Shown: positions 1 through 5,813 of the stretch, one piece after another
How the letters are laid out: each line of letters opens with the position of its first letter
How positions within the stretch are numbered: the first letter of the stretch is position 1
Source: Actinomycetota bacterium
Lineage (GTDB): Bacteria > Actinomycetota > Acidimicrobiia > Acidimicrobiales > Ilumatobacteraceae
NCBI GenBank assembly: GCA_018882725.1
Contig: VERK01000099.1
Location: forward strand, 1 to 7,792
Direction: 5' to 3'
DNA: 7,792 bases
Position numbers and translations under genes: made by a program
The notes under the pieces: generated by a model
What the model was told of the DNA's origin: nothing
Seen by the model: the letters and a program-made list of their open reading frames with translations, nothing else
Database searches by the model: none

Positions 1-1476
1 GTCGTGGCCCTGGCCGTGCGGCGAGGTGCCGGTGTACACGACAGCGCGACCATCGGGCAGCACTTCGACCTTGGCCGACTCGCCGTTGCCGACACCGCCG
101 GTGATCTCGACGTACACGCTCACGCCGATACCGAGCTGCTTCACGGCGCCGCTCTGACGACGCTTGGCCTGCTCGGCGCGCAACGCCTTGTAGTCGGCGG
201 CCTTGAGAGCCTTGTCGAGAGCGGTCTCGTAATCACCCACGTCGTAGGTCTGACCGATGGTGGTGGTGTGCGGCTCGAGGAACTTGGGGATCAAGTTCTT
301 GCGACGCACATCAGCCGGATCGAGATTGAGTTCGGCGGCGTAGAGATCCATGGCGCGCTCGATGGCCGCGGTGGCCTCGGGACGACCAGCGCCGCGGTAG
401 GCGACAGTGGGAGTGGTGTTGGTGACGACCGAAGTGGTGCGGCACTCGATGTTCGGAATGGCGTACACACCGCTCGACATCGGACGCGTCATGAACGGCG
501 CGAGGATCGTGCCCATGTCGGCGAAACCGCCGCAGTCCTGAATGGCCCACAACTGGTAGTGGGTGACGGTGCCGTCCTTCTTGCCACCGATCGTGACGTA
601 CTGCAACTGCGCACGACCGTGACCGAGAGCGACCATGCTCTCGCTACGCGTCTCGCGCCAGCGCATGCCACGGCCGTGCTGCTTGGCGAACACACCGAGA
701 AGAAGTTCTTCGGCGTAGGTGCCGATCTTGGCGCCGAATCCACCACCGACATCAGGTGTGCGGACACGAACCTTGTCGGGCTCGACGCCATTGGCGGCGG
801 CCAGGGGAGCCACGGCACCCTGCGCGTGCTGAGTGGACAGCCACTGGTTGAGGCGGCCGTCGGCACCCCAGGCAGCAGCGGCGCCGCGCACTTCGAGCGG
901 GCACGGAGCCACGCGCTGGTTGAGGAAGCGGCCCTTCACGACCACTTCACAATCGGAGAAGAATGCGTCTCCGGTGTTCTCGGGCATTCCGAGCACAGTG
1001 GTGTCGAACACGACGTTGCTGCCGGCGCCTTCGTAGATGAGCGTGGAGCTGGCCATCGCCTGCTCGAGATCGATGAGCGCCTCGAGCGGCTCGATGTCGA
1101 CGTACACGGCTTCGGCGGCGTCGGCGGCCTGCTCGCGAGTCTCGGCCACGACGGCGACAACCGGTTCGCCGACGTAACGCACTTTGTCGCTGGCGAGGAG
1201 TGTGCGACCGACCATCGGGTTGAACTGGGCCGGTACGGGCTGCAGTCCGAGTGACGCGGCGGTGTGCACGCCGATCACGCCGGGCATCGACGCGGCATCA
1301 CTCGTGTCGATGGAATTGATGCGACCGTGTGCGACCGACGAGCGCACGTACACGACGTGCGCCGCGTTGGCGAGCAGCGGCTCGTTCTTCATGTCGTCGA
1401 CGTATTCGCCGCCGACGGTCAGGAACTTCGGGTCCTCTTTGCGGAGAACGCGATTGCCAAGGATGCTGCCAGCCAT
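1..1476 (-). CDS. Molybdenum hydroxylase large subunit, CoxL-like form II (5' part, runs off window)
   Basis: Seen: an open minus-strand frame of 492 codons from ATG at 1476 to the window edge, with no stop. The N-terminus (ILGNRVLRKEDP) is typical of CoxL-type chains. Residues about 18-130 match the alpha/beta hammerhead domain, and the molybdopterin-binding domain starts near 145. WLSTQH (212-217) and GGGFGAK (244-250) are the usual cofactor-site motifs. The active-site loop reads AYRGAGR (359-365). Known: this loop marks form II CoxL-like proteins, whereas true CO dehydrogenase has AYRCSFR. Full-length relatives are about 780-800 residues, so roughly 60% is present and the C-terminal part with the catalytic Glu lies outside. 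Such subunits hydroxylate or oxidise a small substrate in the cytoplasm, passing electrons to FeS and FAD partner chains, which are not in the window. The substrate is unknown; CO is doubtful. Family confidence is high, specific function low. Confidence 0.93.
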   Translation of the reverse strand, partial: MAGSILGNRVLRKEDPKFLTVGGEYVDDMKNEPLLANAAHVVYVRSSVAHGRINSIDTSDAASMPGVIGVHTAASLGLQPVPAQFNPMVGRTLLASDKVRYVGEPVVAVVAETREQAADAAEAVYVDIEPLEALIDLEQAMASSTLIYEGAGSNVVFDTTVLGMPENTGDAFFSDCEVVVKGRFLNQRVAPCPLEVRGAAAAWGADGRLNQWLSTQHAQGAVAPLAAANGVEPDKVRVRTPDVGGGFGAKIGTYAEELLLGVFAKQHGRGMRWRETRSESMVALGHGRAQLQYVTIGGKKDGTVTHYQLWAIQDCGGFADMGTILAPFMTRPMSSGVYAIPNIECRTTSVVTNTTPTVAYRGAGRPEATAAIERAMDLYAAELNLDPADVRRKNLIPKFLEPHTTTIGQTYDVGDYETALDKALKAADYKALRAEQAKRRQSGAVKQLGIGVSVYVEITGGVGNGESAKVEVLPDGRAVVYTGTSPHGQGHD

Positions 1477-1482
1477 GTGAGA

Positions 1483-1487
1483 CCCCC
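1483..1487 (-). promoter_or_regulatory. Ribosome binding site of the CoxL-like gene
   Basis: A GGGGG run lies 6 nt upstream of the ATG at 1476. It is a weak but well-placed Shine-Dalgarno and supports this start, which also matches the conserved N-terminus of the family. Confidence 0.45.
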
Positions 1488-1496
1488 GTTGGATCA

Positions 1497-1515
1497 GTCG
1501 GGAACGTCTCCCGAC
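1497..1515. promoter_or_regulatory. Perfect 7-bp inverted repeat in the leader of the CoxL-like gene
   Basis: GTCGGGA and TCCCGAC flank a 5-base spacer, ending 20 bp upstream of the ATG at 1476. In RNA it would form a stable hairpin just before the ribosome binding site; in DNA it has the shape of a repressor operator. No T-run follows it on the minus strand, so a rho-independent terminator is unlikely. The role is inferred from position only. Confidence 0.4.
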
Positions 1516-1521
1516 GAGGTG

Positions 1522-1527
1522 ACCTTA
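1522..1527 (-). promoter_or_regulatory. Possible -10 element (TAAGGT) for the CoxL-like gene
   Basis: The minus strand reads TAAGGT, which fits the loose actinobacterial TAnnnT pattern, 45 bp upstream of the ATG. It sits just outside the perfect dyad at 1497-1515, so a start site would fall near or in that dyad. I see no convincing -35 hexamer about 17-18 bp further upstream. This is weak evidence. Confidence 0.2.
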
Positions 1528-1557
1528 CTCCTGGTCGCGCGGGTTCTTCATGGTCGG

Positions 1558-1582
1558 GTCACGCTGTGACGCCCGGTGTCAC
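1558..1582 (-). other. Overlapping, mutually exclusive small hairpins (GTGAC/GTCAC)
   Basis: On the minus strand, GTGAC at 1582-1578 can pair with GTCAC at 1570-1566 (7-bp stem with one G-U pair and a 3-base loop). Alternatively, that same GTCAC can pair with GTGAC at 1562-1558 (5-bp stem, 3-base loop). The two stems share one arm and cannot form together. There is no U-tract. They may be part of ftsB transcript ending or of the control region of the next gene, or a by-product of the repeat at 1571-1623. Confidence 0.3.
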
Positions 1583-1623
1583 GGCGCGGTGTCACGGCCC
1601 GGGGATCACGGCCCAGGGATCAC
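1571..1623 (-). repeat. Degenerate tandem repeat, about four units of 12-14 bp, spanning the ftsB stop codon
   Basis: Reading the minus strand, the units are GTGATCCCTGGGCC (1623-1610), GTGATCCCCGGGCC (1609-1596), GTGACACCGCGCC (1595-1583) and GTGACACCGGGC (1582-1571). The first two differ at one base. Because the unit is 14 bp, the second copy is read in a shifted frame and its TGA becomes the ftsB stop (1608-1606). The decay from near-identical to loose copies suggests local slippage or duplication. Confidence 0.6.
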
Positions 1624-2130
1624 AGCCTCGGCCTGACGGGTGGTCACGATCTGGTCGACCACGTCGTAGGGCCAGCCGCGGGGGAGGTCGAGCGGGGCTT
1701 GAGGTGTCCCGACCACGGTCCGGCGGTCTTCGCCCACCATGACGAACCCGAGCTCGTCGCGGGCAGCGTCCTCCACCCCCGCCGGGGTGTTCAGGCGGTC
1801 GACTTCCTGCTGGAGCCGGTCGGTGGCGGCGCGCAGGACGTCGAGTTCTTCCTGCCGGTCTTCGATCTCGGTGCGCTGGCCGAACCACGACTGCACGGGG
1901 AGGACGAGGAACGAATTGGCGAACGACCCGATCACGACGAGAGCGCCGATCAGCAGTGCGATGCGGCCGAGGGTGCGTGGGACCAGACGCTCGGAGCGTG
2001 GGGTGGGGCGGGTCAGATCAGCCGCGCGACCCACTCGGCGCGATGACTTCTTCGCCCCGCGTTTCGGTGTCGTCGTGCGCCGTACCACCCGAACATTGTG
2101 CCGGGTCGCGCTGTTCCGGTGGTGGCACAC
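1606..2130 (-). CDS. ftsB: FtsB/DivIC-type septum formation initiator, membrane coiled-coil protein
   Basis: Predicted small bitopic divisome protein; family members join FtsL and FtsQ/DivIB at midcell and help activate septal wall synthesis. Seen in the 174 residues: a long, very basic cytoplasmic N-terminus (about 1-54), one hydrophobic segment (about 55-79), a coiled coil (about 82-115; heptads around EEL, VLR and RLQQEV) and the family block ARDELGFV (123-130) followed by VGE. A proline-containing tail (135-174) ends inside a tandem repeat. The start is uncertain: GTG at 2130 gives the longest form but lacks a clear Shine-Dalgarno; in-frame GTG codons at 2088 and 2034 would only shorten the basic tail. 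The position directly after eno is the classic actinobacterial one and strengthens the call. ftsB versus divIC naming is by convention. Confidence 0.85.
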   Translation of the reverse strand: MCHHRNSATRHNVRVVRRTTTPKRGAKKSSRRVGRAADLTRPTPRSERLVPRTLGRIALLIGALVVIGSFANSFLVLPVQSWFGQRTEIEDRQEELDVLRAATDRLQQEVDRLNTPAGVEDAARDELGFVMVGEDRRTVVGTPQAPLDLPRGWPYDVVDQIVTTRQAEAVIPGP

Positions 2131-2169
2131 CTCGTGTTCGTCGGGCTCGACGCCAGCATTGACGGGATG

Positions 2170-2181
2170 TTTCGGTCGAAA
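2170..2181. promoter_or_regulatory. Short AT-richer dyad TTTCG-GT-CGAAA between eno and ftsB
   Basis: The 57-bp eno-ftsB gap holds a perfect 5-bp inverted repeat with a 2-bp spacer, less GC-rich than its surroundings. It is too tight for a normal RNA hairpin but could be a protein-binding half-site pair. It does not match the actinobacterial LexA box. No clear promoter hexamers are visible in the gap. Confidence 0.2.
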
Positions 2182-2187
2182 ACAGTG

Positions 2188-3480
2188 TCAGCCGAGTGGT
2201 GCGAGAGCCGCGCGACCACGAAAGGCCGCCGCTTCTCCCAACTGCTCTTCGATGCGAAGGAGTTGGTTGTACTTCGCCACCCGATCACTGCGCGCGGGTG
2301 CACCGGTCTTGATCTGGCCGCAGTTGGTGGCCACCGCCAGATCGGCAATGGTCGAGTCCTCGGTCTCACCGCTGCGATGGCTCATGACACTGGTGTACTT
2401 GTGGCGCGTCGCGAGTTCGACCGTCTCGAGTGTTTCGGTGAGCGAACCGATTTGGTTGACCTTCACCAACACGCTGTTGGCGACATGACGCTCGATACCC
2501 ATCGAGAGGCGTCGCGAGTTGGTCACGAACAGATCGTCGCCAACGAGTTGCACCTTGCGACCGAGTTCGTTGGACAGTGACGCCCATCCGTCCCAGTCGT
2601 CCTCGTGCATTCCGTCTTCGATCGAGACGATGGGGTAGGTGGCGACGAGGCGCGACCAGTAGGCGACGAGATCGTCGGACGTGAGAACTTTGCCCTCGCC
2701 ACTCAGGTGATAGCGCCCGTCCTTGTAGAGCTCGCTCATGGCCGGGTCGAGGGCGATACAGATGTCGGTGCCCGGCTCGAAGCCCGCGGCACCGATGGCT
2801 TCCATGAGGATGCGGATCGCATCCTCGTTCTGGGCCAGGTTCGGAGCGAACCCACCTTCGTCACCCACGGCAGTGGACAAGCCGCGATCGTGAAGGATCT
2901 TCTTCAAGTGGTGGTACGTCTCGGTACCCCAGCGCAACGCTTCGCGGAACGACGGCGCTCCGGTGGGCATGATCATGAACTCTTGGAGGTCGATGGTGTT
3001 GTCGGCGTGGGCGCCGCCGTTGATGACGTTCATCATCGGAACCGGAAGAACGTGCGCGTTGGGCCCGCCGACGTATCGCCACAACGGAAGGTCGAGAGCA
3101 TCGGCGGCTGCACGAGCGGTGGCCAGGCTCACGCCGAGCACGGCGTTGGCGCCGACTCGCGACTTGTTGGGCGTGCCATCGAGATCGAGGAGAGCGGTGT
3201 CGATCTCGCGCTGTTCGAGAGCGTCCATACCGCGCAGGGCGGTGGCGATCTCGCCGTTCACGAATCCGACTGCGGCCAGCACGCCCTTGCCGTTGAACCG
3301 TCGGCCACCGTCACGTAGTTCGACTGCCTCGTGTTCGCCGGTGCTCGCTCCGGATGGGACGAGAGCACGACCGCGGGCTCCATTGGCGAGTTCGACCTCG
3401 GCCTCGACGGTGGGATTGCCGCGAGAGTCGAGAACTTCACGACCCCGAACGACGACGATGTCGGTGGCGGCTTCGGACAT
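2188..3480 (-). CDS. eno: Enolase (phosphopyruvate hydratase)
   Basis: Cytoplasmic glycolytic enzyme interconverting 2-phosphoglycerate and phosphoenolpyruvate, Mg-dependent. The 430-residue length is normal. Seen: N-terminal REVLDSRGNPTVE; the mobile loop SGASTGEHEAVELRD (43-57); catalytic E208 in GDEGGFAPN; metal ligands D245, E288 (SIEDG) and D315 (GDDLFVTN); catalytic K340 inside the enolase signature VKVNQIGSLTET; SHRSGETED with H368; and K391 in KTGAPARSDR, followed by AKYNQLLRIEEQLG. All key residues are present, so it should be active. The ATG at 3480 matches family N-termini, but only 9 bp separate it from the mazG stop and no Shine-Dalgarno is visible, which points to translational coupling. 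It lies between mazG and ftsB, the usual actinobacterial setting. Confidence 0.98.
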   Translation of the reverse strand: MSEAATDIVVVRGREVLDSRGNPTVEAEVELANGARGRALVPSGASTGEHEAVELRDGGRRFNGKGVLAAVGFVNGEIATALRGMDALEQREIDTALLDLDGTPNKSRVGANAVLGVSLATARAAADALDLPLWRYVGGPNAHVLPVPMMNVINGGAHADNTIDLQEFMIMPTGAPSFREALRWGTETYHHLKKILHDRGLSTAVGDEGGFAPNLAQNEDAIRILMEAIGAAGFEPGTDICIALDPAMSELYKDGRYHLSGEGKVLTSDDLVAYWSRLVATYPIVSIEDGMHEDDWDGWASLSNELGRKVQLVGDDLFVTNSRRLSMGIERHVANSVLVKVNQIGSLTETLETVELATRHKYTSVMSHRSGETEDSTIADLAVATNCGQIKTGAPARSDRVAKYNQLLRIEEQLGEAAAFRGRAALAPLG

Positions 3481-3489
3481 GGCGACAAA

Positions 3490-4860
3490 CTAATCGCCGG
3501 TGAGGTCGCGCTCCACGGCGAGGCGGCGATCGTTCACCAGAGAGCGCAACGCGACTTCGGGATCGATGTCGCGGCGTCGGCACTCGGCGACCACGGCCAG
3601 CAGGTGTTCGGCCACGTCGACCACTCCCGCGAGATCGATCGATGAGGCGACGGCCACGGGGTGCCCGGCTCGTTCGGCCTTCTTCAGAACCGCGCTGGCG
3701 TACGAGAGCGAGCCGGAAGCCGACGGGATTCCGACGAACGGACTGCGGTGCGCCTGGCCGCCACTCGCTGTTGCTTTGGCGGCCCGCTCGGCCTTCTTGA
3801 TGGCCTCCCATGACGTGGTGAGTTCGTCGACGCTTGGTTCGCTGTTCTGCCCGTCACCGTCATGCGACCGATCGAAAACGTGCGGATGACGACGAATCAA
3901 CTTGTCGCGAATACCCGAGGCGACATCAGCCATCGTGAAGCGACCTTCTTGTTCGCCGATCGCCGCATGGAACTCGATCTGGTACAGCAAGTCGCCGAGC
4001 TCTTCCACGAGTGCGTCGTCGGTGGACGGATCATCGGGGTCGAGAGCCAGGAGAGCGTCGACGACTTCGTAGGTCTCTTCCAACAGATAGGTGACCAACG
4101 AACGGTGCGTCTGCTCGCGGTCCCAGGGGCACTCGCGTCGAAGTGTTCGCGCCAACTCGTGGAACGACACCAGCGCCTGGCCAACCGGTTCGCGCAATTG
4201 CGGGACGAACAGTGACGTGAGGTGATCGGCTTCGATCACGCGGTCGATGTTCGCCCACGTGGTCCGAATGATCTGCTCGTCGGGAAGACCGAGGTGATGG
4301 AGAACGATCGCCTCGACGTCGTCGTTGGCGCCTCCGCCGGTCTCGTCGGCCGCCAACTTGATGTCGGACAGGACCCAGTTGGCGTGACAGTGAGCCACGA
4401 GCACGGGGCCGCTCACTCCGGCTGCGGCGGTGGCGAACTCGTGGCCGTCGACCAGAGTCACGGTCGACTCGATCGGATCGATCGCGAGGCGAGCCCACAC
4501 CAGATCGAGAAAACCGATGGCCGGATGGAGCACGACCTCGACGCGAGAGTCACTGCGAAGTCGCTGCACGGTTCGCTCGAGCACCAAGGGTGATCCGGGA
4601 ACCAGATACACGATCGACTTGCCGTTCGATGCCGCTTCCTCGGCGGCGACCACGAGGCGATCGGCGATCTCGCGGTACACGTCGTCGAAGGTGTCGGCTG
4701 ACTGGTAGACGTCGTCGAACGACACAGCATCACCGGCGAGGTGGGCACTCGGATGAATGCGAGTGCGCAGAAATCGTCGAGAGTGATCAGCGATCAGTCG
4801 TCGAGTCTCGTCGGTGACGAATTCTTCGCCACCCGGCCCCAGACCGGCAACGTGGATCAG
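3490..4860 (-). CDS. mazG: YabN-like MazG: tetrapyrrole-methylase-type domain plus NTP pyrophosphohydrolase; start at non-standard CTG
   Basis: The C-terminal domain is a MazG nucleoside triphosphate pyrophosphohydrolase, which cleaves (d)NTPs to monophosphates and pyrophosphate and is thought to remove damaged nucleotides. Numbering from CTG at 4860 (456 residues): CPWD at 244-247, metal-binding EETYE 261-265 and EELGD 286-290, then RRHPHVF and WEAIKKAER. The N-terminal half resembles the SAM-dependent tetrapyrrole methylase domain fused to MazG in Bacillus YabN: VAGLGPGG near 4-11, FLRTRIHP, VSFDDVY, VPGSP (87-91) and a conserved SDIKLA. The first ATG/GTG/TTG in frame is GTG at 4725, but starting there would delete the GLGPG loop and the first quarter of this domain, while 4860-4726 clearly encodes it. 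I therefore place the start at CTG 4860 (or ATC 4857). It follows the lipoprotein gene by 26 bp and precedes eno by 9 bp. Function is sure; the exact start is not. Confidence 0.9.
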   Translation of the reverse strand: MIHVAGLGPGGEEFVTDETRRLIADHSRRFLRTRIHPSAHLAGDAVSFDDVYQSADTFDDVYREIADRLVVAAEEAASNGKSIVYLVPGSPLVLERTVQRLRSDSRVEVVLHPAIGFLDLVWARLAIDPIESTVTLVDGHEFATAAAGVSGPVLVAHCHANWVLSDIKLAADETGGGANDDVEAIVLHHLGLPDEQIIRTTWANIDRVIEADHLTSLFVPQLREPVGQALVSFHELARTLRRECPWDREQTHRSLVTYLLEETYEVVDALLALDPDDPSTDDALVEELGDLLYQIEFHAAIGEQEGRFTMADVASGIRDKLIRRHPHVFDRSHDGDGQNSEPSVDELTTSWEAIKKAERAAKATASGGQAHRSPFVGIPSASGSLSYASAVLKKAERAGHPVAVASSIDLAGVVDVAEHLLAVVAECRRRDIDPEVALRSLVNDRRLAVERDLTGD

Positions 4861-4868
4861 AGGATCCT
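4854..4868 (-). promoter_or_regulatory. Unusual translation start region of mazG (AGGA, CTG or ATC start, small dyad)
   Basis: On the minus strand AGGA (4868-4865) precedes CTG at 4860 by 4 nt and ATC at 4857 by 7 nt. GGATC (4867-4863) and GATCC (4858-4854) form a 5-bp dyad with a 4-base loop that would cover the AGGA and the candidate start. No ATG, GTG or TTG exists in this frame for at least 130 bases upstream, through the end of the lipoprotein gene. The start assignment rests on protein homology, not on a standard initiation signal. Confidence 0.45.
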
Positions 4869-4886
4869 GGCTCGGCGCACGACCAC

Positions 4887-5804
4887 TCAGAACGGAATCA
4901 CTTCGCCCTTGGTCGCATCCCAGCGGCCGTATTGCGATCCGACCGATACATCGGCGGTGCGCAACAACTCGTCGCGCAGTTCGGCCAAGCCGGGTTGCGC
5001 GATCACGTCACGAATTCCGTCGACCACTTCGTCGAAGGGCCGCAGGATCAAGATCACCCAACCGACGTCGGGGATCTCGAACGGTGCGGTGGGTTCGTCG
5101 ATGCCCACACTTGCGAGTGCTTCGGCGAACTGCGGGGCGACTTGTCCGAGAAGTGTTTCTTCGTCGAGGCACGCACCGCCGGTACGGGGATTCTGGAGGA
5201 TGCCCCCGTTGACCTTGGTGGGGTCGCTCGAGATCTCGGCGGCCACGGCGGCGAAATCTTCGCCAGTGGCCAGACGCAAGGCTGCCTCACCGATGCGCGG
5301 TTCGTCGGCGGTCAGGATTCCGCGCAGGCAATAGACCTTCGAAGATGACGGGCCGGCTTCGTACAGATCGCGAATCTCGGCATCGGTGAGGCCGTACCGC
5401 TCTTCGAATGCGGTGCGTACCGCGGCGGCGTACACGTAGAAGTTCTGCGCGACTTCGGATGCCTCGGCGAAGCCGGTTTGACGAGCCAAGCCTTCACGAG
5501 CATCGGTGAGTTGTTCGTCGGTGACCGCCACTCCATCGGCCTCGAGCCGAGAGGCGTAGATCTGAGTGGTGGCCCAGTCGGTGAGGAAGCCCCGGGCCAT
5601 CGACGCGTTCAGTGCACCGGTCTCGAGGACTGAACCGGGGAAGCCAGCGGCGTAGCCAACAACGATCTCGTCGAAATCGGTGCGGGACAACGATTCGCCG
5701 TTCACCGTGATCGCATCGCTGCTCACCGACGAGCACGACGACAGTGCGGGCGCGAGAACGGCCAGGGGAGCGATGGCGAGAGCGAGACGGCGAATCGAGA
5801 TCAC
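4887..5804 (-). CDS. Lipoprotein with SurA-type N-terminal and degenerate PpiC/parvulin domain
   Basis: Probably an extracytoplasmic, membrane-anchored folding factor. Seen in 305 residues: an N-terminal signal with arginines at 5-6, a hydrophobic core and lipobox LSSC with Cys24 as the lipidated residue; a SurA-like N-domain (AITVNGESLSRTDF at 31-44, helical to about 150); and a parvulin-like fold at about 155-258, with GEDFAAVAAEISSD (181-194), NGG (199-201) and a VGWVILIL strand. Both histidines common in parvulin active sites are replaced (G162 where HIL is expected; V250 where GYHII is expected), so isomerase activity is doubtful and a chaperone role is more likely. C159 and C212 may form a disulfide after export. 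The start is GTG at 5804, 9 bp after the mfd stop and without a clear Shine-Dalgarno, suggesting coupling. It fills a role like, but is not clearly orthologous to, mycobacterial lpqU. Confidence 0.82.
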   Translation of the reverse strand: MISIRRLALAIAPLAVLAPALSSCSSVSSDAITVNGESLSRTDFDEIVVGYAAGFPGSVLETGALNASMARGFLTDWATTQIYASRLEADGVAVTDEQLTDAREGLARQTGFAEASEVAQNFYVYAAAVRTAFEERYGLTDAEIRDLYEAGPSSSKVYCLRGILTADEPRIGEAALRLATGEDFAAVAAEISSDPTKVNGGILQNPRTGGACLDEETLLGQVAPQFAEALASVGIDEPTAPFEIPDVGWVILILRPFDEVVDGIRDVIAQPGLAELRDELLRTADVSVGSQYGRWDATKGEVIPF

Positions 5805-5813
5805 GGTGCGAAG

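Noticed and set aside
4..1254. Long plus-strand open frame of 416 codons
   Set aside because: It is antisense to the CoxL-like gene, has no recognisable motif or ribosome binding site and arises from the GC-rich codon pattern; the minus strand gives a clear family match throughout.
1525..1551. Eight-codon minus-strand mini-ORF (ATG to TAA) in the leader of the CoxL-like gene
   Set aside because: It could be a leader peptide, but there is no ribosome binding site and its residues (MKNPRDQE) show no regulatory pattern; likely chance.
1558..1582. Rho-independent terminator for ftsB
   Set aside because: The stems are short (5-7 bp) and no T-run follows on the minus strand.
2169..2183. LexA (SOS) box near mfd/eno genes
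   Set aside because: The dyad TTTCG-GT-CGAAA lacks the spacing and the GAAC/GTTC arms of the actinobacterial LexA consensus, and it lies before ftsB, not before mfd.
2013..2369. Minus-strand frame of 118 codons across the eno-ftsB junction
   Set aside because: It overlaps the 3' end of eno and the 5' end of ftsB in another frame, is arginine-rich and has no family features.
2605..3318. Plus-strand open frame of 237 codons
   Set aside because: Antisense shadow of eno, whose minus-strand frame contains every catalytic motif.
3490..4725. mazG starting at GTG 4725 (411 residues)
   Set aside because: This start falls inside the methylase-like domain; the 45 preceding codons encode the conserved GLGPG N-terminus, so the gene is placed from 4860.
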